Positions 54,905 to 62,830 of a stretch of DNA of 64,000 nucleotides are shown in pieces. The first letter of the stretch is position 1, and every line of letters begins with the position of its first letter. The notes below the pieces were generated by a model. That model searched no databases, was not told the origin of the DNA, and saw nothing but the letters and a program-made list of their open reading frames with translations. The stretch comes from CAYNWT01 sp964450955 (lineage in GTDB: Bacteria; Planctomycetota; Planctomycetia; Planctomycetales; Planctomycetaceae), in the NCBI GenBank assembly GCA_964450955.1, contig CAYVFI010000001.1, positions 62,001 through 126,000 on the forward strand, in the 5' to 3' direction. The translations under genes and the position numbers were made by a program.

Positions 54905-55849
54905 ATGCAGGGTACTGATTTGGCAATCATTTACCGAGGCAACCTGTTCCAACAACACGACACAGGCCGGCATCCGGAAAACGCATCACGCCTGGTGGCG
55001 ATTGAAGATCGCCTACGCGACTCGCCGATTTTGGCGAAGTTTGTTGAGGGGGAACTCGCCCCTGCGTCGGACGAAATGCTGCAGTTGGTTCATTCTGCAG
55101 AACACGTGTCCGGCCTGAAAAAGATGCACGAATCCGGCGGCGGACGGATTGATGGGGACACGTGGATGAGCCCCGCGTCTCACGATGTCGCTCGGAATGC
55201 TGCGGGATGTGCGGTGGCTGCTGTGGATCAGGTGCTGGGCGGAGAACACGACAAGGCAGTCTGCCTGGTTCGGCCGCCAGGGCATCACGCGACACCAACC
55301 AGGGCAATGGGGTTTTGTCTGTTCAACAATGTCGCCGTCGCCGCCGCGCACGCTGCAAAGAATTGCGGGTTGCGACGTGTTCTGGTTGTCGATTGGGACG
55401 TCCATCACGGCAACGGAACACAAGACTGCTTCTACGACGACGAACAGGTGTACTTCATGTCGTCGCATCGCTACCCGTTCTACCCCGGCAGCGGAGCGAA
55501 GTCAGAAACGGGAACCGCCGCGGGACTCGGAACCACCTTTAACCTGCCCACAGCGTTCGGCATCACGCGGGAACGTTTCATCAACAACTTCCGCAACCGG
55601 CTGGAGGAAGTCGCCAACGCGTGCCAGCCAGAACTGGTTCTCATCAGTGCCGGCTTTGATGCTCACAAGGACGATCCAATTGGGTCGCTTGGCCTGGAAA
55701 GCGAAGACTTTGCTGCGATGACCAACATTGTGATGGAGGCTGCGAACACTCACGCTGGCGGCCGCGTGGTCAGCATCCTGGAAGGTGGCTACAACGTGAA
55801 CGCGTTAGCGGAGTCTGTGGAAGTTCACTTGAGTGCGTTAACCGGCTGA
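54905..55849 (+). CDS. Histone-deacetylase-superfamily amidohydrolase
   Basis: A 314-residue zinc-dependent deacetylase of the HDAC/acetoin-utilisation/acetylpolyamine amidohydrolase superfamily. Motifs: RHPENASRL near the N-terminus, the paired catalytic histidines in RPPGHHATPTRAMGFCLFNN, the zinc-binding VVDWDVHHGNGTQDCFY, and the third ligand in LISAGFDAHKDDP; GGYNVNALAESV closes the fold and contains the transition-state tyrosine. In bacteria these enzymes deacetylate polyamines or other small amides, or lysines. It starts at ATG 54905. A stem TACCGTC (54786-54792) / GACGGTA (54824-54830) enclosing GAACC-GGTTC lies in its leader. Confidence 0.93.
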   Translation: MQGTDLAIIYRGNLFQQHDTGRHPENASRLVAIEDRLRDSPILAKFVEGELAPASDEMLQLVHSAEHVSGLKKMHESGGGRIDGDTWMSPASHDVARNAAGCAVAAVDQVLGGEHDKAVCLVRPPGHHATPTRAMGFCLFNNVAVAAAHAAKNCGLRRVLVVDWDVHHGNGTQDCFYDDEQVYFMSSHRYPFYPGSGAKSETGTAAGLGTTFNLPTAFGITRERFINNFRNRLEEVANACQPELVLISAGFDAHKDDPIGSLGLESEDFAAMTNIVMEAANTHAGGRVVSILEGGYNVNALAESVEVHLSALTG

Positions 55850-55895
55850 AGGCGAGACGTCGGACCACGGCGATCTATGGTAAGCAGCAGGTGCT

Positions 55896-56314
55896 TTAGT
55901 CGCGGAGGCGGTACCGGATGGTGAGGTTATCTTTGGTTTCAGGCGAGCTGTCGTACTTGAGTGTACCGCCGCCTCCAACAACGGAGAGTTCCGCTGCATT
56001 CGTTCACGAAACCGGGCTCGAACCAAAGTGATTTGCTGGCCAGACTGATGTTGGCAGTGTGACTTAGTTTGCCTCGTACGCTGACATCAAGTGCACGGAA
56101 CCGCTGGCCCGGTGTGGCTTGGCCGATTGAGACATCGCCCGCGCCCACATCTTCGATATCAACTCGCGTCCAGTCGTCGTCAAATCCTGGCGAAGGAAGA
56201 ATGCCCGATTGAATCACCAACCAAAAGAGGCCAATTGAAGCGGCGATGGTCATGCCGAGAGCCACCACTGATCGTTAAGAACGAGGTGGTGGAAGTGATC
56301 GGCGGATTCATCAT
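55896..56314 (-). pseudogene. Small membrane protein disrupted by frameshifts
   Basis: Three overlapping frames together make a sensible protein. Residues from ATG ATG at 56314-56309 give MMNPPITSTTSFLTI, then a one-base step near 56270 leads into VVALGMTIAASIGLFWLVIQ (a membrane helix) and on through DDDWTRVDIEDVGAG to LWFEPGFVNE. A second one-base step at about 55998 changes to AAELSVVGGGGTLKYDSSPE and ends DNLTIRYRLRD-TAA (55896). The steps are both an extra base. Either the gene is degraded or the assembly carries errors. If read without the first step, a GTG start at 56268 is possible. It is the last gene of a five-gene operon, 28 bases after the protease. Confidence 0.5.
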
Positions 56315-56342
56315 ATGTTGACCATTGCATTGAGCCCGCCCG

Positions 56343-57287
56343 CTATTTGTCGTACGGCTGCTTGGGGTCGATTCTTCGAGGTGGCTGCAGGTAGCGGAAG
56401 CCAGTATTCGGGTTGTCCTTGTCGAACGCGAATGCGTCCGTGTTGGTCAGGAAGTGCTTCAGGTAGGAGACCGGTATCGCAAAGCCGAGTCCTTCACCGG
56501 AGGTTAGCTTCATGTTGGTCACGCCAACCACTTCACCCTTGCGGTTAAACAGTGGTCCGCCGCTGTTGCCTGGATTGATTTGGGTTGTGGTTTGGATGTA
56601 GACAATTCCAGAAAAACTGCGGTTGCGGGTGCTCACAATGCCTTCAGAAACCGATCGATCCAGGCCCAGCGGGTTCCCGATGGCGAACACTTCGTCGCCT
56701 TGCTTTTGTTGTTCTGCTTTGGCAATGAAGACGGGCTTGAATGGGAACTTCTGTTTTGGAATCTCCAGAAGAGCCAGATCGAAGAATGGGTTCAGCGCCA
56801 GAATCTTCACGTCATCGATCCGCTGCTTGCGAAACTCACCATTTTCGGTGACGTGGAATATTGTCACCGCGATGCTGGTTTCCCGTTCGACCACGTGATA
56901 GTTGGTCACGCAGTAGCCGCGGTCGTTAATAATGAATCCGGAACCCAATCCGCCCGGTGTTTGGACCAGTACAACACCCTCGCCGATCTTTTCTGACAGC
57001 TCTTTGACCGTACGAACAGGTAAATCTTTTGGAGCCGAAAGGAACAGGCCTTCCTTTGTACCCTTGGCTTCTTTTTTTTGTTCGACCTTCTTGCCCGATT
57101 CAGTACGAGACTCAACCTGATCCAGAGGGATAGGGATGGCGTCGATCCCAATATCGACCCAAATTTTGTTGTTGGTGACCTTGATAATGTCACCTTCAAT
57201 TTTTTGACCGGTCTTCAGAACGATAACATCGGCGTGTGCAATCGAAACGGTCAGCAAGGCAACCAAAGTCAAATAGCGGATCGTCAT
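56343..57287 (-). CDS. Exported trypsin-like (HtrA/DegP-related) serine protease
   Basis: A 314-residue protein from ATG 57287, giving a signal peptide ending near SIAHA. Residues about 25-60 are a small beta-rich domain (LKTGQKIEGDIIKVTNNKIW), probably binding a partner. The protease follows: GLGSGFIINDRGYCVTNYHV with the catalytic His, FFDLALLEIP with the Asp, and INPGNSGGPLFNRKGEVVGV with the Ser. Unlike DegP there is no PDZ domain. It sits in an operon with two planctomycete DUF genes and a cytochrome-like lipoprotein, suggesting a quality-control or processing role for exported proteins. Confidence 0.9.
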   Translation of the reverse strand: MTIRYLTLVALLTVSIAHADVIVLKTGQKIEGDIIKVTNNKIWVDIGIDAIPIPLDQVESRTESGKKVEQKKEAKGTKEGLFLSAPKDLPVRTVKELSEKIGEGVVLVQTPGGLGSGFIINDRGYCVTNYHVVERETSIAVTIFHVTENGEFRKQRIDDVKILALNPFFDLALLEIPKQKFPFKPVFIAKAEQQKQGDEVFAIGNPLGLDRSVSEGIVSTRNRSFSGIVYIQTTTQINPGNSGGPLFNRKGEVVGVTNMKLTSGEGLGFAIPVSYLKHFLTNTDAFAFDKDNPNTGFRYLQPPRRIDPKQPYDK

Positions 57288-57307
57288 GGGAGTCAATCTC
57301 GTAAGTG

Positions 57308-58381
57308 TTACTTGTAGTCCAGGTGGCACTTGTTGCAGGCATTGTAGGTAGCTGACAACGCTTTGTCGTACTCCGCAAAGTTCTTCAACGCCGTCGCTTC
57401 AATCATGCTTTTGCCGCCGTCGGCAACCGTTCTCGCGAACGCTTTGAATTCGTCATCGTCTTCGTAGCCGTAGCCTTCTTCTGTAATCAGCTTTGCCAAA
57501 GCAGATACCACTGCGGATTCCTGCTGAACCAGTTCCAGTGACTTCTGAAAGGTCGCTTCGCTGCCGGCGTTAGTCTTCATTTCATTGTAGGCAAGTTCCA
57601 TACGCTGCATCAGTAATCCCATCTCTGCACTGTCCGCAGCACTGGCTTCGGCATCCGGTTCCGGCAAATCGGCGGGACGGCTTCGGTTAAGCGTGTCAGA
57701 GATTTGTTCGTAAAGACCCAGCAAACGACGCTGGAACTTTGGTCCGCGTTGCAATGGTTCAGAAACCATCTGACCGGCCAGATCGCGAATGTAAAGCGCG
57801 TCGGCTTTCCAGCTAATATCGCCCTCATGTTTGGCGGCGATTGCAGCCAAAGCAGCCAGGGTTGCTGCCTGTGGGGCGATCATCGAGAGGTTTGGATTGT
57901 ACTGTCCGACAGACTGTAGCTTTGGGTTCAGGAAGTTGCGGATAGTTTTCACTTCAGCATCCAAAGCTTCAGCGGAGATTGTGTTGCCCCAGCCTGCGTC
58001 TGCCGTGTCCGGCGATTCGGGTGTCATGGCGGTTTGTGGTTCCATCCTGGAACCAGTTGGTGGGGGCGTCGCCGTGTCCGGGGTATTCATCCCGATAACG
58101 GCTTCGTTGTCGTTCGCGACACCCAGCGGGTCGTCGAAGAAGACATCGTACGGAACATCGCCGAACCACTTGCGGCCTTCCGAGTCAGTTCGGACCTCCC
58201 ACTTGCTATTGCGGGGTATCGCAGCGGTGGTTGGGGTTGCCGCGGGGGTTCCGCCGGTCGCAGGAACCGAGCTTCCCGTGCCATTGGGCTGAGCCGGCGT
58301 CGTTTCCTTTTTGCCGTTGCAGCCGATCAGCAGCAGGCTAATCAGGCAGGTGGCAGTAAGTAGTGGAGCAGCGATACGCAT
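57308..58381 (-). CDS. Lipoprotein with C-terminal CxxCH heme motif (cytochrome-c-like)
   Basis: A 357-residue lipoprotein: MRIAAPLLTATCLISLLLIG followed by CNG gives the lipobox (Cys about 21). A Pro/Thr/Ala-rich linker (about 25-55) and a short WFGDVPYDVFFDDPL segment follow. The rest is almost entirely helical. The protein ends ATYNACNKCHLDYK, with CNKCH as the covalent heme site; C-terminal heme motifs after a four-helix bundle are typical of cytochrome c' / class II cytochromes. It would be an electron carrier at the outer face of a membrane, next to DUF1552 and DUF1592 genes. The heme assignment rests on this single motif. Confidence 0.72.
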   Translation of the reverse strand: MRIAAPLLTATCLISLLLIGCNGKKETTPAQPNGTGSSVPATGGTPAATPTTAAIPRNSKWEVRTDSEGRKWFGDVPYDVFFDDPLGVANDNEAVIGMNTPDTATPPPTGSRMEPQTAMTPESPDTADAGWGNTISAEALDAEVKTIRNFLNPKLQSVGQYNPNLSMIAPQAATLAALAAIAAKHEGDISWKADALYIRDLAGQMVSEPLQRGPKFQRRLLGLYEQISDTLNRSRPADLPEPDAEASAADSAEMGLLMQRMELAYNEMKTNAGSEATFQKSLELVQQESAVVSALAKLITEEGYGYEDDDEFKAFARTVADGGKSMIEATALKNFAEYDKALSATYNACNKCHLDYK

Positions 58382-58469
58382 AAGTTCTTTGCCTCTGCTG
58401 CATTATGGATGGTTGGACGGCCTGTTGGCAACGCCCGTGTGCGGTTGTTGTTAGGCAACAACGTCCAAA

Positions 58470-59873
58470 CTACACGTCGCCGACCACGCCGGTGCTGTCA
58501 GCAAACGTCTGCGTTTGAACACCCAACCGCTGCAGCATCGTCACGTAAAGATTCGAAAGCGGAACGTCCTGGTTTGTGGTCTCTTTCTGCCATGGTTCCC
58601 GACCACCATCCCACGCACCGCCTTGTGGACTTGTCCCCGCATTGTTGACGTACTGCCCGTGCTGAAAACCCATGTTCTTGCCACCGGCCAGAATCAGTGG
58701 GTAGTTGCGCGACAGATGGAACGCGCTGGAAGCCGAACCGAACAGCAGCAGCGTGTTGTCCAGCATTGTCCCATGGCCAACAGGTTCAGCCGTTTGCCGC
58801 AGCTTCGTCAGGAATCGACCGAATTCTTCATTGAGGAACCGACAATAAGTGCCGAACCTTTTCCAGCCGTCAGTCTTCTTTGTGTCATGAGACAATTGGT
58901 GAGCCAGATTCAGACCGACGGCTCTGGCAAGGTGGTCGCTGCGGCCGACGCCGTTCTCGCGGCCGATCTGATACGTGGCCACGCGCGTTGAATCGGTTCG
59001 GAACGCCAGATAGATAAGTTCGAACATGGTCTGCAGGTACCGGCGGGGTTCGTCGGTTGAGACTTCCAGATTCAAGTGATCGGCGTTCACGTCCGGTAAT
59101 GGTGCGTTGATCCAGCGCTTCGCTTTTTGAACCTTGATTTCCGCCTCGCGGATCGACTCAAGGTACTCGTCCAGACTCTTTTGGTCGTGTTTGGACAGAG
59201 TCTTCCGCAGCCGGTTCGCATCGGCAAGCAGATCGTCCAGAGCGCTTTTACTTAGCGCCAGTCGGCGGGCCGCGTCGCCGTCGTTCTTCACAAACAGCAT
59301 GTCGAAGATTCGCTTCGGGCGGTGCTCAGCGGGAATCGGCCGGCCATGTCGATTAAACGACAAAGTGTGCGCGCCTCGAGCGGTTCCGGTTCCTCCGTCG
59401 GTTGACATGACCAACGAACCGATACGCGTTTGGTCGCCAACCAGGTTGGCGTACATTTGGTCCAACGAAATGGTATTGCGGTAGTCCATATCGCCACCGC
59501 CGGTTGCCGCTCCGGTGAGGAACTGATCGGCGTTGTTGTGACCATGCACAATGCGACCGGCGGGATGAGAGAAACCCGATAGCACGGTCAGCTGGTTCCG
59601 CAGCGGTTCCAGCGGCTCCATACACTTCGTAAATGAAAAGTCTTTGCCGCCGCCATGCGGGAACCACGACCAGTCCTTGTAGGCCGGGTCTTCGGCCAAC
59701 GGCATGGGCACGCCGTCGGGAAAGTAAAAGCACGCCAGTCGCTTCGGGTTTTTGGAACCATTGGATGCGGCGATTGATCGGGGCAGGGTCGAACCGAATA
59801 ACGGCAACGCCAGCGCGAACCCGGCACCCCGGAGGAAACGCCGGCGATCAAGTGAGTTCAAACCAAATGTCAT
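58470..59873 (-). CDS. DUF1552 protein, Tat-exported
   Basis: A 467-residue protein with a twin-arginine signal: SLDRRRFLRGAGFALALPLF. The mature protein follows the DUF1552 pattern typical of planctomycetes: RLACFYFPDGVPMP, FTKCMEPLEPLRNQLTVLSG, HNNADQFLTG, a DEYLESIREAE region and a C-terminal LGVQTQTFADSTG. DUF1552 genes are almost always found next to DUF1592/1588/1587 genes, here directly upstream at 42 bases spacing. Function is unknown; they are presumed to act with the partner in polymer degradation or electron transfer. Tat export suggests a folded or cofactor-containing protein. Confidence 0.9.
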   Translation of the reverse strand: MTFGLNSLDRRRFLRGAGFALALPLFGSTLPRSIAASNGSKNPKRLACFYFPDGVPMPLAEDPAYKDWSWFPHGGGKDFSFTKCMEPLEPLRNQLTVLSGFSHPAGRIVHGHNNADQFLTGAATGGGDMDYRNTISLDQMYANLVGDQTRIGSLVMSTDGGTGTARGAHTLSFNRHGRPIPAEHRPKRIFDMLFVKNDGDAARRLALSKSALDDLLADANRLRKTLSKHDQKSLDEYLESIREAEIKVQKAKRWINAPLPDVNADHLNLEVSTDEPRRYLQTMFELIYLAFRTDSTRVATYQIGRENGVGRSDHLARAVGLNLAHQLSHDTKKTDGWKRFGTYCRFLNEEFGRFLTKLRQTAEPVGHGTMLDNTLLLFGSASSAFHLSRNYPLILAGGKNMGFQHGQYVNNAGTSPQGGAWDGGREPWQKETTNQDVPLSNLYVTMLQRLGVQTQTFADSTGVVGDV

Positions 59874-59915
59874 GTCGTGCTTCTTTCGCAGCGAACCGAC
59901 GCGATGGGCGCGATT

Positions 59916-62564
59916 CTATTTTGACTGAAACAGATCACTCGCGACCAGTACTTCTATCATCGTCGCCAAACCGTCTCCGCGTTGACGCACATCCGCGGTA
60001 ATCGCGTCAACGCTGGCGCGGTCGGCGAAGGTGAGGGGGCGTCCGAGCGCGTATGTGGCCAGCTTGTAAACCATGGCTCGCACAAACTGATCCTGTCGAT
60101 TTTCAAGGAGGAATCGCTTCAGGCCCGGCATCCCGTCAAGTTTCTGATCGTTAAACAGCATACTTGTCGCATCGACCGGCTTCCCTTTGACCTGGTCACG
60201 CCACTGTCCCACCGCGCCGTAGTTTTCGAACGCGATACCCCAGGGGTCGATCTTTGCGTGGCACGACAGACAGGCAGCGTGATTTCGATGGTCTTCGATT
60301 TGTTCTTTCAGTGTGAGTTTGGCGATTTCGGGATCAGCCAGATCAATCTCAGGAACAGCCGGCGGTGGTGGCGGAGGTGGATCGTTTAATAAACTCTCCA
60401 GCAACCACACTCCACGCTTCAACGGATGTGAATCCTCGCCGGCCGAGTTCATCGCCAGGAGGCCCGCTTGAGTCAGTAGGCCGCCGCGGTGACGAACGTT
60501 TGACAGGCTGACGCGCCGGAAGTCGTTTCCTCGAACATTTCGCACACCGTAATGGGCGGCCAGGCGTTCGTTGGCCATGGTGTAGTCGGCGTGAATGAAA
60601 TCCAGCACGCTGGCGTTGGTTCTCAGAATCTCGTGAAAAAATGCCTTTGGTTCACGCTGCATCGCTTCTTTCAATGCGTTCGGGAGCCGCTTTGAATTGA
60701 GAAAGTCCAGCAGTTGCATGTCCAACCATTGCTGCACGAAATGATCTGCGAGACGCCGTGAACGCGGATCGTTCACCAGTCGCGTCACCTGTTGCGAGAG
60801 AACCATTGGCTGGGTTAGCTGTCTGGCGTCGGCGACGCGCAGCAAGTCTGCATCGGGAATGCTGGACCACAAAAACATCGACAGGCGTGTTGCCAACTGG
60901 TGTTCAGTCAACCGCCGCTTTTCGACTGAGTTCTTTGTGTCGGCCGCTGCATTTTCATGTGAGACGTACAGGAAGTTGGGAGATGCCAGGACGGTGGCCA
61001 GAACCTCAACGATCGCGGTTTCGAAGCGATCGCAGTTGTCTCGCATCGCCTCGAACAATCGCACTTTCTGTTCAATTTCTGTCTCCGTCGGATGCCGCCG
61101 CCACGCGCGTTCCATAAAGGCAGCGATGACCTCTTTAGCGTAAGCGGGTTGGTCGTTTCGGTTGTCACTGGCAATGAATATTCGCTTGTACGACGCGGGT
61201 GGCCATTGGTCGTAAACCGGAGCTGAAATCTGCACGTAGTCGATTTGGATATCAGCGTGTGCCTCAGAGCTATTACCCAGGCGGATGTACTCCGACGGGC
61301 TCGGCATGGCTCCCATCTTCGATGACTTGCGAACCGAATTGCGCGGGTAGACATCGCCCAGTGGAACATCCCATTGATAGAACTGCGGATCGTCCGGAGT
61401 TGCCGGGACCTGTGTGTCCCGGTCGCTGACTCGCATCACCGCGCGGCCTTCGTTGCTGGCCTGCCAGCCGAAATATAATTGCATGCTGGGGATGCGTTTC
61501 GATTCCGCTGGAACCCGTGCCGCCCGAACTCGAACCCGCATAGTCCCCTCGTCGGGTACCTTGTTGCCCAGTTCGATGGTCAGCCGTTGGCGACGGCTCT
61601 TGGGGATAATCGCGACCATGTTTTGCCGCTCCGGGACGTCTCCAATCGTATCCGACGGCGAGAGTGCATACTTCGCACCGCCATACCCCCAGCTGGCGCG
61701 GACGGTTCGTCCGGTTGCCAGGTCTTTGTAATGCGGAACAGGATGTCGGTTCTTAAATTTCGCAGTGAGCTGGTCGGCCGGTAATTCGGCTTCCGCTTTC
61801 TCGAACTTCGGTTGCTGCTCATCCCAGTGCAGGCGAGCCGCTTGCTTCATTGTAATTGACCAGTGAAGCACCGGCGGACGCTGTGCCGGTCCAACCGCGC
61901 GGCTGAGTGCTTTTCGAGCCGCCTGTCGGTAGATCTCGAGTTGTGAGACGGACATGTGCAACTGGTCTGAGCTGTTTTGAAAGCCGTCTTCGGAACTTGC
62001 TTCCGGCGGTAAATCTCTGGCGAAGTCGTAGGGCAACCCAAGCAGATCCTGGAGTGCGTAGTTGAACTCGTAGCGCGTCATCCGGCGAAACGAAGAGTGT
62101 TCGGCGGTTTCCCTGCGGATTGTCGAGGCAATGTGGATTTCATTCGATAGCCATTCAATCACACGGCCACGGTCTTGATCAGAAAGTTCGTCGGCTTCTG
62201 GCGGCGGCATTTCGCCGTTTGTCAGGGCGGCCAATACTTCCAGCCACCAATCGACATCTTTGCCCGTCACGAGATCCGGACTTAGCGTGTCTATCCGCAC
62301 GTTGCCTTCCTGCGTGTCGGCCCCATGACACTCTGCGCAGGCTTTTTTCAGGATAGGCCCGATGTCGGTTCGGAACAGCTCAAGATTGGGTTCCGGCTTA
62401 ACCGCCGCGCGAACTTTCTGGTTCAGAAAGTTCGACTCGCGCAGGCCCCTCGCGCGGGCTTCTTCGAAAGTCCGTTGCTGGGCAGCGACGTTGGTAACGC
62501 CGGCGACCAATGCCAGCACCACGAATGGAGCCAGTTGGTTCCGGATCGACTTGGGGAGGAACAT
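59916..62564 (-). CDS. Planctomycete cytochrome-c-like protein, DUF1587/1595/1592/1588/1585
   Basis: An 882-residue exported protein with a signal peptide ending near NVAAQ. The order is PSCyt1-like heme site KKACAECHGADTQEGNVRID, DUF1587 (RRMTRYEFNYALQDLLGL), then a carbohydrate-binding-like region (about 290-470), DUF1595, DUF1592 (LATRLSMFLWSSIPDADLL, NDPRSRRLADHFVQQWLDM), DUF1588 (RRGGLLTQAGLLAMNSAGED, CLSCHAKIDPWGIAFENYG) and DUF1585 at the C-terminus. It is the first gene of the operon that runs to 55896. Substrate unknown. A divergent FAD oxidoreductase starts 267 bases away. Confidence 0.92.
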   Translation of the reverse strand: MFLPKSIRNQLAPFVVLALVAGVTNVAAQQRTFEEARARGLRESNFLNQKVRAAVKPEPNLELFRTDIGPILKKACAECHGADTQEGNVRIDTLSPDLVTGKDVDWWLEVLAALTNGEMPPPEADELSDQDRGRVIEWLSNEIHIASTIRRETAEHSSFRRMTRYEFNYALQDLLGLPYDFARDLPPEASSEDGFQNSSDQLHMSVSQLEIYRQAARKALSRAVGPAQRPPVLHWSITMKQAARLHWDEQQPKFEKAEAELPADQLTAKFKNRHPVPHYKDLATGRTVRASWGYGGAKYALSPSDTIGDVPERQNMVAIIPKSRRQRLTIELGNKVPDEGTMRVRVRAARVPAESKRIPSMQLYFGWQASNEGRAVMRVSDRDTQVPATPDDPQFYQWDVPLGDVYPRNSVRKSSKMGAMPSPSEYIRLGNSSEAHADIQIDYVQISAPVYDQWPPASYKRIFIASDNRNDQPAYAKEVIAAFMERAWRRHPTETEIEQKVRLFEAMRDNCDRFETAIVEVLATVLASPNFLYVSHENAAADTKNSVEKRRLTEHQLATRLSMFLWSSIPDADLLRVADARQLTQPMVLSQQVTRLVNDPRSRRLADHFVQQWLDMQLLDFLNSKRLPNALKEAMQREPKAFFHEILRTNASVLDFIHADYTMANERLAAHYGVRNVRGNDFRRVSLSNVRHRGGLLTQAGLLAMNSAGEDSHPLKRGVWLLESLLNDPPPPPPPAVPEIDLADPEIAKLTLKEQIEDHRNHAACLSCHAKIDPWGIAFENYGAVGQWRDQVKGKPVDATSMLFNDQKLDGMPGLKRFLLENRQDQFVRAMVYKLATYALGRPLTFADRASVDAITADVRQRGDGLATMIEVLVASDLFQSK

Positions 62565-62612
62565 GGAGGGAGGTCCGAGGCGGGGTTGTACATCGGCAAT
62601 CGAGTACGCTTC

Positions 62613-62698
62613 GCAGTTTATCGGAACCGGTGAGCCGATTGAACTGCTACTTCGCGGCTCGATGGCTCAAACACCAACGAAACCTGCGATTGCAGGTT
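62613..62698 (+). promoter_or_regulatory. Possible structured leader of the FAD oxidoreductase gene
   Basis: GCAGTT (62613-62618) pairs with AACTGC (62642-62647), with TCGG/CCGA inside (62621-62624 and 62635-62638). A second hairpin AACCTGC-GATT-GCAGGTT (62681-62698) follows, 133 bases before the start codon. The same sequences lie upstream of the divergent DUF1592 gene, so the direction of use is uncertain. Confidence 0.35.
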
Positions 62699-62830
62699 AC
62701 AATGGGGGCATGGCACAACTGGCCAAACGATGGTTCTGGCCGTAGAATCCCGTTCTTGTCTCGCGATGAGCTCTCGTCTGCCAATCGCTTTCCCCGCTGA
62801 ATTGCTGCTACAAACATACAGGCTGTTCTG

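Noticed and set aside
55838..56026. Separate 62-codon minus-strand gene
   Set aside because: Its frame is not the one that continues the disrupted membrane protein sensibly; low-complexity shadow.
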